Shown here one piece after another: positions 57,412 through 64,000 of a stretch of 64,000 nucleotides of DNA. The notes under the pieces were generated by a model. That model had not been told where the DNA came from, made no database searches, and was given only the letters and a program-made list of their open reading frames with translations. This DNA is from Helicobacteraceae bacterium. GTDB taxonomy: Bacteria; Campylobacterota; Campylobacteria; Campylobacterales; Sulfurimonadaceae. The translations under genes were made by a program, and so were the position numbers. The stretch covers positions 1 to 64,000 of the forward strand of contig WTBY01000015.1 of the NCBI GenBank assembly GCA_013138865.1, given 5' to 3'. How positions within the stretch are numbered: the stretch's first letter is position 1; each line of letters begins with the position of its first letter.

Positions 57412-58332
57412 ATGGGCGAGACCTCAACTAGCATACGATTTTCACCCAAGGAATCCGCAATAGGATCTTTGGGTGGAATGACCTTTAAAACACAACCTAG
57501 ATTACTTACATCACCCTATGATGTAGGTATTAGGCTGTATGCCCCTACACATTACTTACCAAAGGTCACAGCCTCAAGAGGATCAATAAGTAAAGTACTA
57601 TCCTCATCAGAAGATCGAGAGGAGGGACTAACCTTCTCAGGAACGGATAGTGTAAGCCTAGGAACAGTACCGACAGGGAGTGTAAGTGTAACAGCCAAGA
57701 CAAGTGTTTTTGGACTAGAGGGGCTACGCACATCAGTTAATTTTACATACAACCCAGAGACAAATACTATTACAGCATCTAAGCCTTGTTTTTGTATGGT
57801 GATAGTAAAGTATAGTGCCGGATACACCTTGTATGGATATACATACCAAAGAGAAAGACCTGCAGGCATGTTTGGTCTTATCCTAAATGGTGGGACATTG
57901 TTTGCATTTAATGTAACCACTAAGACCACCGCCTCACTAGAGATACCAAATGGAGACTATTCTGTAGAAGCGCCAGATCATGATAAGGTTGAATTATGGC
58001 GAGAGGAGTCGTCAGCAGTCATGACAGAGGACGGGTTATATGAGCAAGCTATAGGGTACCCAGCCACAGACTTCATACCAGCAGACTATATAGGGTACAG
58101 AGTTGAAGTAAAAAGAACTCATGCCATTATGTATGTGGATTCACTAGGAAGAACCAATGAAGATAAATTCTCAGTGCCAATAGGACTACCGTTCCAAACA
58201 GGTAGTACTGGACAGGACGGACTCTACCCAAATATCAAAGTGGTATATGCCAGAGTAAGTGATGATTTACCTACCAGTTTAAGGAATGAAGCCTTAAGGT
58301 ATATTGCCGCTAAACAGGCACAAGAGGATTAA
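57412..58332 (+). CDS. Tail-associated protein of unknown function
   Basis: 306 residues; mixed beta-sheet with several Tyr/Gly-rich stretches (YSAGYTLYGYTYQRERPAGMF). No enzymatic motif. Placed between tail tip genes, so a baseplate or tip subunit is likely. Confidence 0.5.
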   Translation: MGETSTSIRFSPKESAIGSLGGMTFKTQPRLLTSPYDVGIRLYAPTHYLPKVTASRGSISKVLSSSEDREEGLTFSGTDSVSLGTVPTGSVSVTAKTSVFGLEGLRTSVNFTYNPETNTITASKPCFCMVIVKYSAGYTLYGYTYQRERPAGMFGLILNGGTLFAFNVTTKTTASLEIPNGDYSVEAPDHDKVELWREESSAVMTEDGLYEQAIGYPATDFIPADYIGYRVEVKRTHAIMYVDSLGRTNEDKFSVPIGLPFQTGSTGQDGLYPNIKVVYARVSDDLPTSLRNEALRYIAAKQAQED

Positions 58333-58338
58333 CCACAT

Positions 58339-60822
58339 ATGGCATGCTCAGATTCTTTAGGTAAGGAACCAGCAATACAGTCTGGGGCTATAGGAACTTA
58401 TGGACCGTACACACGACCATTTAAGTTTTATGCACCGAGAAGTGTTAGAGGATTCATAGTCACTCCATCGGTATATAACGAAGCCACGGAATTAAATAGA
58501 TATGGGTGGGGACAACCCTTCCAAGCATTTAATGCAGAGGATCCACCTGTATTAGAAGATATACACCCACCATTAGGATCGGATCAAGAAGGGGATCCAG
58601 AAGTAGATTCCCCTAGGGTAAGACTATATTACCCGCGTGAGGATGGATGCCCACAAGTACAACGAGGGATTGACTTGGAAGGGGACACGCCTCTAGGGTG
58701 TATTGATTGGAGAGGAACCACCAATGAAGATGGAGTATGGTTTAAAGGACCGAAGAGTAGGTACGGATATAGTTCGTGGGTACACTACCTACAAGAGTAC
58801 TTTGTTGGAGATGAAACTAACGTAGTATTCAAAGAATTTGGTGCAGTAAACCCCGATAACAGTCAACCTATGTATACCACCCAAGTACCTATGAGAAGTC
58901 GTGTTAGGCACGAGGGGTATGGGAGCTTTCACAAGAACCCAGACGGTGAAACCTACTCCTCATTCACATCAGGGTTCGGAGTAGGTGCGAGTAATGTACC
59001 TGACTACAGTTTGTGGGAACACATATACCAAGACAAAGTGTATTATCAAGGATTACTATTAGCCAAGACCCCTAATCATAGTGATTTAGATCAAGAATCG
59101 ATATACGATGCAGGGCAATCCGCCTCACTACCTGAGCAGATAAAAGGAGCCTGCATTAGATTGGTACCACCCGATATACAGTATTACAGAGACATAGATG
59201 ATATGGCGGCATACCACCAAGCAGTAGCTGCAGGTGGGGAGAAATGGTTGACGGTAGTTACAGACCAATATGACGGAAGAGACATTCGCCTGTCTGGAGC
59301 TAGAGAGGCTACTTTACGAGTATATAACAAGCCCCTAAACATAACGATAGCAACGTCCCAAACACTAGGGGCACTAGACGGGGAGAAATATCCCCTAGAC
59401 ATATATACTGGGGCAGACTACACCAGTAAGGTAGCACTGTATAAATCTGCAGGGACAGAGGCTGAAAAGATACTAGCTAGAAATATAGCCATTAAGTCTT
59501 ACGGTGCGTGGAGATTAGCCCACGAAGAAATATATGATGATGATACCGATGTGTACGGATTAATAAATCCTGGGGTATCCTTAAGGGGCGGTCACCCATG
59601 GATGTTCAATGCCACAGGCACTACCGCCTCCATAGTCGGGGCATACTCACACCCCGAAAATCAGTTAGTAGGAGGGTTCCCTTTAAACCCAGCGTACCAA
59701 CAAGCCCAGAAGGTGACAGACGAGGCTTGGGCAGAGCTTACAGAATACTACGCAGGTTTCGAGGTATATGTTACCTACCCAACACTAGGAACATTAACTC
59801 TAGATAGTAACTCAGTGGAGGGGGGAGTCTCAGTTTCATGGGACACAGCTCTATTAAATAGTAAGCAGACCCATACCGTAACACCTAAAGGAGAAAGCAC
59901 CCTAAGAGAAAGCTTCAATATCATGTCTGTAGACTATAAGGGTAATACTTTAGTTAAGTCCACTGTTACTAGAAAGTACTTTACTAGTAGAGAGACCACC
60001 ATAACAGGGGATCCTAGAAAAGGAACCTTAAGTTATTATCAGACATCAGGTATAGATGAGACAGTAGAATTGCACACATCATTCGGAACATATGATCTAC
60101 ATAATAATGGGGGATCCACCTTTACAATTGATGGTGTCGGGGGTGATGCCGATACAGGGTGGGCAAATTTTAGATGGGATGACGACTTCAAGGATTATAG
60201 GATAGCCATAGATATTCTAGATCTAAGAAATGATATTATAGTCACTCAGTCAGGGGATAATAGTTACACTAAACTAGCAGAGGGATCTGGCACCAAAGCA
60301 GACAGAGTGCATCACGTACATACGGATACAGAGGATTACGCTAAAGTAGCCACAACTACATACAGAGATCTAGATGTATTTACCGATGATTACGTAGAAC
60401 CAGACTACCCTTTCCTAGATCTATCTATGTATGCCTCAGCACCAGAAGATTGGGATCTGGAGGTATTTGTAACACCACCCCTATTAGGTAATTACACGAC
60501 AGCTAACTACGCCTCTATAGCCTATACCTACTCATCGGGGGTATCATTATCAAGGGGTGCTGGTGGTGAGGAGATGATGTGTATCCATATAGGAAGAAAC
60601 TATCAGTATCATGCCGGAGATCCTAGAGCGTTGTATCAAAATGCAACAGAGTTATTTATTACAGCATCAGAGGCAAACCCCGGAGGGTATTCACAGGGAT
60701 CAAAAAGGTTTTATAATTACTCAAGTAAAGCTAAGGAGCACGGAACTACCTTAAGGAGTATACTTAGCCTAGAAGAATATAACGAAGATGAAATATGTCT
60801 ATTACCTATAGACTATGCATAA
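58339..60822 (+). CDS. Large tail protein (tip or fibre)
   Basis: 827 residues, the largest after the tape measure. Tyr/Asp/Gly-rich with many predicted turns; N-terminal part contains YPREDGCPQVQRGIDL and a Trp-rich stretch. The C-terminal region has repeated strands. No domain is identifiable, but size and position fit a tip or receptor-binding component. Confidence 0.55.
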   Translation: MACSDSLGKEPAIQSGAIGTYGPYTRPFKFYAPRSVRGFIVTPSVYNEATELNRYGWGQPFQAFNAEDPPVLEDIHPPLGSDQEGDPEVDSPRVRLYYPREDGCPQVQRGIDLEGDTPLGCIDWRGTTNEDGVWFKGPKSRYGYSSWVHYLQEYFVGDETNVVFKEFGAVNPDNSQPMYTTQVPMRSRVRHEGYGSFHKNPDGETYSSFTSGFGVGASNVPDYSLWEHIYQDKVYYQGLLLAKTPNHSDLDQESIYDAGQSASLPEQIKGACIRLVPPDIQYYRDIDDMAAYHQAVAAGGEKWLTVVTDQYDGRDIRLSGAREATLRVYNKPLNITIATSQTLGALDGEKYPLDIYTGADYTSKVALYKSAGTEAEKILARNIAIKSYGAWRLAHEEIYDDDTDVYGLINPGVSLRGGHPWMFNATGTTASIVGAYSHPENQLVGGFPLNPAYQQAQKVTDEAWAELTEYYAGFEVYVTYPTLGTLTLDSNSVEGGVSVSWDTALLNSKQTHTVTPKGESTLRESFNIMSVDYKGNTLVKSTVTRKYFTSRETTITGDPRKGTLSYYQTSGIDETVELHTSFGTYDLHNNGGSTFTIDGVGGDADTGWANFRWDDDFKDYRIAIDILDLRNDIIVTQSGDNSYTKLAEGSGTKADRVHHVHTDTEDYAKVATTTYRDLDVFTDDYVEPDYPFLDLSMYASAPEDWDLEVFVTPPLLGNYTTANYASIAYTYSSGVSLSRGAGGEEMMCIHIGRNYQYHAGDPRALYQNATELFITASEANPGGYSQGSKRFYNYSSKAKEHGTTLRSILSLEEYNEDEICLLPIDYA

Positions 60823-60847
60823 AAACTAATACGAGGAACACGACACC

Positions 60848-61642
60848 ATGGCTATCAATGTATCTAATCTAGAAATACAACTATCTGGGGGCGCGGCTAA
60901 CTCAGATCAGAATGCTAGTCTTGGTGGTATCATCTCCAATGTTAGAGTACTAGCACAATCAACATCAGGTATTAGTACAGTAACAGGTGTTGTAATAGAT
61001 GATGCTAGCGGTAATGCTCTAGGGGACGGAACCTTATCATTCACCTATAATGGTGGTACAGGTAAAACCTTATCATGGCAGGACTTTGCCGATGGTAGTG
61101 CAGGATCATCTATTGATGTGGATGTTGACGGTACTTATGCAATAGCAAGCTCTGGTGGAGGCTACCTATTCGTAACAGTAACATCAGCCTCATTAGCAGT
61201 AGCAGACCAGAGTGATACCATTACAGTCACCAATGTTACCAATGGTACCTTCGATGATATTAGCTCCTCTGAATCCTTTAATGGGGACACTGAGTATCGT
61301 GGGTTTTATATTAAAAATACCCATGGAATCGACACAGCATTTGGTGTAAAAATTTGGATAGATTCCCAACCAGTAGGAGCCGACTCATTAGCCATTGGAG
61401 TAGATCCAGCAGGGGTAGGTGATGGTAGTACAGGGGGTGTGGCTGTAACTATAGCTAATGAAGGAGTAGCCCCATCAGGAGTAACCTTCACCACTCCGGG
61501 ATCTCAGGGCGCAGGTATATTGATTGGTGACTTATTGCCGGGTCAGTGTGCGGCATACTGGCAACGAAGAGTAATTCCAGCAGAAACAACAGTGAAGACA
61601 CTTAACGATGTAAGTACGTTAGGTTTCTCAGCGTTCTTATAA
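60848..61642 (+). CDS. Tail structural protein, Ser/Thr/Gly-rich
   Basis: 264 residues. Low-complexity beta-sandwich character (LSGGAANSDQNASLGG, VTSASLAVADQSDTITVT). Strand-rich, with GGYLFVTVTS; may be an Ig-like or fibre shaft protein. The stop overlaps the next start. Confidence 0.5.
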   Translation: MAINVSNLEIQLSGGAANSDQNASLGGIISNVRVLAQSTSGISTVTGVVIDDASGNALGDGTLSFTYNGGTGKTLSWQDFADGSAGSSIDVDVDGTYAIASSGGGYLFVTVTSASLAVADQSDTITVTNVTNGTFDDISSSESFNGDTEYRGFYIKNTHGIDTAFGVKIWIDSQPVGADSLAIGVDPAGVGDGSTGGVAVTIANEGVAPSGVTFTTPGSQGAGILIGDLLPGQCAAYWQRRVIPAETTVKTLNDVSTLGFSAFL

Positions 61643-61839
61643 TGACTAGAAAAACTATAGCCTTCTACAAGGAAGAGAATGCCGAACTATTAAAGCAACT
61701 ACACGCTACCGATGATAAGTTACGGAAGTATAAAGCAGTGAAGGGGCTAACCAAATCGATGAATGATACTATGGTGGCTAGGCGTAGAATTGTTGAATTA
61801 GAGCAGCAGGTTAAAAACCTACAAGACAAAAATAACTAA
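61642..61839 (+). CDS. Small coiled-coil protein
   Basis: 65 residues, nearly all coiled coil (ENAELLKQLHATDDKL ... RIVELEQQVKNLQDKNN). Likely a trimerising or adaptor helix in the tail; TAATG overlap with the previous gene. Confidence 0.6.
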   Translation: MTRKTIAFYKEENAELLKQLHATDDKLRKYKAVKGLTKSMNDTMVARRRIVELEQQVKNLQDKNN

Positions 61840-61846
61840 ACAGTAG

Positions 61847-61860
61847 TGCACTTAAGTGCA
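61847..61860. repeat. Palindrome TGCACTTAAGTGCA, copy 15
   Basis: Seven bp after the previous stop and 14 bp before the GTG at 61875. The previous copy is 13.8 kb away, the largest spacing in the window. Confidence 0.9.
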
Positions 61861-61874
61861 TGCGAAGGACTATA

Positions 61875-62891
61875 GTGGCTAAACAATTATTTTCAAATAA
61901 TGCTAGAACAGCAGTTAATGCTCAATTCTCAGTAATAGCCACTAATCTAATATTAGGATCCGGTGAGGATTTTACAGGACCGAACCCAGCCTTTGATGAG
62001 TATGAGTTAGTAACCATCTCGTCTAACGGGCTATATGAGATAGTTAAAGTACTCCAACGAGGAGACTTAATAGCCCAGCACTCGCAAGCCACTCCTTCAG
62101 TACCCATAACTGGAGGTGTATCTACTTACTACCTAGATCTAACAGATGAGTTTGGTGTAGTACATACCATCTCATATTTAAGTCAGAGTAATACTGTGGC
62201 AGTAGTGGTTGCTGGGTTACATACTGCATGGTTGGCAGAAGTAGGATCTCCTTGGGACGCATACACAGTTAATGACAACTCATCCCACCTTGAAGTCATA
62301 AGCACAACAGCAGGAGTACCCTTCACACTAGAAGCCCGAACAACAGGGAATGGTTCTGAAATATTCACAGTAATAACATCTATTCCAGCTATAGCCGGAC
62401 AGGGTAATGTCTCAGTAGTTGAGAGAGCACAAGAAGGAACAGTTGCTAGACAGTGGGAAATAGGATCAATTATCTCTGGGAGAATAACTGCTGGAACTAT
62501 GAGTAGTGTGCGAGATGAGATACAAGCCACAGCAGACGATCTTATAGAGTACCAATCAAGTGCCAAAGACCTATTTTATGACTATGGGGTACAAGGAGCA
62601 GACTTCACCCTAGATATGTCCTTAGCAGAAACTATAAGGGTAGAAGTTACTGCCAACATACAAATAACATTATCTGGGGGATCCAGAGGTGGGGCTAGCA
62701 GACTATGCCTAGTACAAGATTCAACAGGTGGTTGGGATGTAGATTTGGTTAATGTTACACGGTGGCAAGACGGGGCAGTACCAGCTTTAGTTACCTTAGC
62801 CAATAAGATGGATGTTGTGGGTATACTACATATGCCTATTGATGGTGTGTCTGATGTTTATGTTGGTATGGCTTATACGGTAAATCTGTAA
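61875..62891 (+). CDS. Tail protein of unknown function
   Basis: 338 residues from GTG 61875 with AAGGA 7 bp upstream; an ATG at 61860 overlaps the palindrome and has no site. Beta-rich with repeated V/T/S stretches and a helical segment near 215 (VRDEIQATADDLIEYQSS). Overlaps the next start (TAATG). Confidence 0.55.
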   Translation: MAKQLFSNNARTAVNAQFSVIATNLILGSGEDFTGPNPAFDEYELVTISSNGLYEIVKVLQRGDLIAQHSQATPSVPITGGVSTYYLDLTDEFGVVHTISYLSQSNTVAVVVAGLHTAWLAEVGSPWDAYTVNDNSSHLEVISTTAGVPFTLEARTTGNGSEIFTVITSIPAIAGQGNVSVVERAQEGTVARQWEIGSIISGRITAGTMSSVRDEIQATADDLIEYQSSAKDLFYDYGVQGADFTLDMSLAETIRVEVTANIQITLSGGSRGGASRLCLVQDSTGGWDVDLVNVTRWQDGAVPALVTLANKMDVVGILHMPIDGVSDVYVGMAYTVNL

Positions 62892-64000
62892 TGGCAGTTT
62901 ACTCAGCATCAGAAACTATCTTAGCCTCTACAGGTAGAACTATAGTCAAAGATAAAGCTAGAACCCCAAACCTAGCTGGCAACCAAATACACTCTTGCTT
63001 TGATGCATCTATAGGACATAAATCCAAGATGCTAGTGTTGCAATCTGGGGTTGAGTATATAAAAGATGGATCCCCTATACCCAATGACACAGGATCCTCC
63101 AGTGATTATAGATTCGGAATCTATGTATATATATTAACAGCAGGATCTTGGGTATTAGATGAAGTAAGACCTGTAAAGTATGAGGTAAGTAATACCCACT
63201 ATAATGTATTAAGATACCCCAGTAGTATGTGTGCTTATGGAGATTATTTATTAGTATCAGATCGAGCGGCATCAACCTACGTACAGTTAGATGAAGGAAC
63301 TACACACTACACCTTTAGACTACAAGATATGGGTGAGATTTATGTATACAAGATAAACCCCACCACTAATACGTATGAAGTTAGTACGGATCAGCCAGTA
63401 ATATCCTCCCCCATGCAGGCGGCTAACCCTGTGGCTGGAGTAAATGATGACTATAAGGACGTATATGAGATAACATCTAATTACTATTCCTTTGGCACAT
63501 ACCATACCTATGCAACGGATAAGGGAGAGACGTTCGGACAAGGAATGTACATTACCGATAATGGATCTTTAATCGTAAGTGCTAGAAATAATAGGGACAC
63601 AGCCATGTCCTTTACAGCCGCAGCATACACAGGGGAAGGAACTAGTGGTAGGCTATATGGGTTTAGTTATCTTAATGGTGTGTGGACACAGACTGACTAC
63701 CATATATTTGAACCTAATCTTAACGGATCAGTACAGTTTGGCGGGACTCTTGAAGGGTATGGTACTGAGGTACTATTTAATGGTGTGTTAAGTAATCAGG
63801 AAGAATTAGAAAGTATAGGTAACGTAGCCACTATACAAAGCTATACTGGAACCACCTTTAGTACTGTAGGCAGTGTAGCCGCCAGTGTCCTAATAGGAAC
63901 TATCTCACCGTACGAGTATCAGTATAGGGATAGGGATTGGGCTACAGGAGGGGACTCATCAGGTGTAACCATGATGATAATACCTACGTCATCACTAGGA
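62891..64000 (+). CDS. Tail fibre-like protein, 5' part
   Basis: Open through the right edge, so only the first 370 residues are seen. Beta-rich, Tyr/Gly-rich, with TDNGSLIVSARNN and YHTYATDKGETFGQGMYI like the strands of FG-GAP or propeller-type repeats. Start ATG overlaps the previous stop. Most likely receptor-binding or fibre material. Confidence 0.6.
   Translation, partial: MAVYSASETILASTGRTIVKDKARTPNLAGNQIHSCFDASIGHKSKMLVLQSGVEYIKDGSPIPNDTGSSSDYRFGIYVYILTAGSWVLDEVRPVKYEVSNTHYNVLRYPSSMCAYGDYLLVSDRAASTYVQLDEGTTHYTFRLQDMGEIYVYKINPTTNTYEVSTDQPVISSPMQAANPVAGVNDDYKDVYEITSNYYSFGTYHTYATDKGETFGQGMYITDNGSLIVSARNNRDTAMSFTAAAYTGEGTSGRLYGFSYLNGVWTQTDYHIFEPNLNGSVQFGGTLEGYGTEVLFNGVLSNQEELESIGNVATIQSYTGTTFSTVGSVAASVLIGTISPYEYQYRDRDWATGGDSSGVTMMIIPTSSLG

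Noticed and set aside
1900-61860. The 15 palindromes as a CRISPR array or tandem repeat
   Set aside because: Spacing ranges from about 0.3 to 13.8 kb, units are only 12-14 bp and they sit between or inside genes.
63579-63791. A + strand open frame near the right edge
   Set aside because: It is an out-of-frame shadow of the tail fibre-like gene that begins at 62891 and runs off the window.

Overview
The window is a 64 kb piece of a tailed double-stranded DNA phage. Every gene I can support lies on the + strand, most are packed with 1-20 bp overlaps or gaps, and phage replication, packaging, head and tail modules are all present. A tape measure protein, a frameshifted tail chaperone pair and tail tube proteins, with no recognisable sheath, point to a long non-contractile tail (siphovirus type). 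Canonical TTGACA promoters, strong Shine-Dalgarno sites and a CsrA almost identical to the enterobacterial/Vibrio form suggest a gammaproteobacterial host. No tRNA, integrase, lysis gene or RNA polymerase was recognised, and both ends cut through genes.

Layout. (1) 0-10 kb is DNA replication and recombination: a DnaC-like loader fragment, DnaB-like helicase, primase, single-strand binding protein, UvsW-like helicase, RecA, an Hjc-like resolvase, a Cas4/RecB-like nuclease and a RuvC-like resolvase. (2) 10.3-11.2 kb is one Lys/Ala-rich DNA-binding-like protein followed by a terminator. (3) 11.3-19.1 kb is terminase followed by an unusual cluster: an IbrA-like PP-loop (PAPS reductase family) enzyme, a GNAT protein, an HNH-like protein and three consecutive ParB/sulfiredoxin-fold proteins. 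(4) 19.2-31 kb is a run of about 35 small early genes, including csrA, a Dam-like methylase, a lone BRCT domain, a DUF3268 protein and many small zinc-binding proteins. (5) 31-38 kb holds a pyruvate phosphate dikinase (PPDK)-like protein without its PEP domain, two tyrosine-phosphatase-like proteins with CX5R loops and a possible divergent CsrA-like protein. (6) 38.2-40.6 kb is a family A DNA polymerase. (7) 40.6-64 kb is the virion module: portal, MuF-type head protein fused to a GNAT domain, prohead protease, scaffold-like protein, major capsid, connectors, two tail tube paralogues, chaperones G/GT, tape measure and large tail/fibre proteins.

Regulation. Eleven near-identical promoters (TTGACA, 16-17 bp, TAGAAT-like) drive only the early and accessory blocks, usually followed by one of two repeated ribosome-binding leaders (AAAGGAACTTA or CCCACGGAGGGTA). 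The terminase cluster and the virion module have none, so they probably use another late signal. Independently, a perfect palindrome with core GCACTTAAGTGC occurs 15 times, mostly at gene junctions, often overlapping a stop codon and 15-30 bp ahead of the next start. The palindrome family, the PP-loop/ParB cluster, the truncated PPDK with two phosphatases, and the CsrA pair are the parts most likely to hold undescribed biology.
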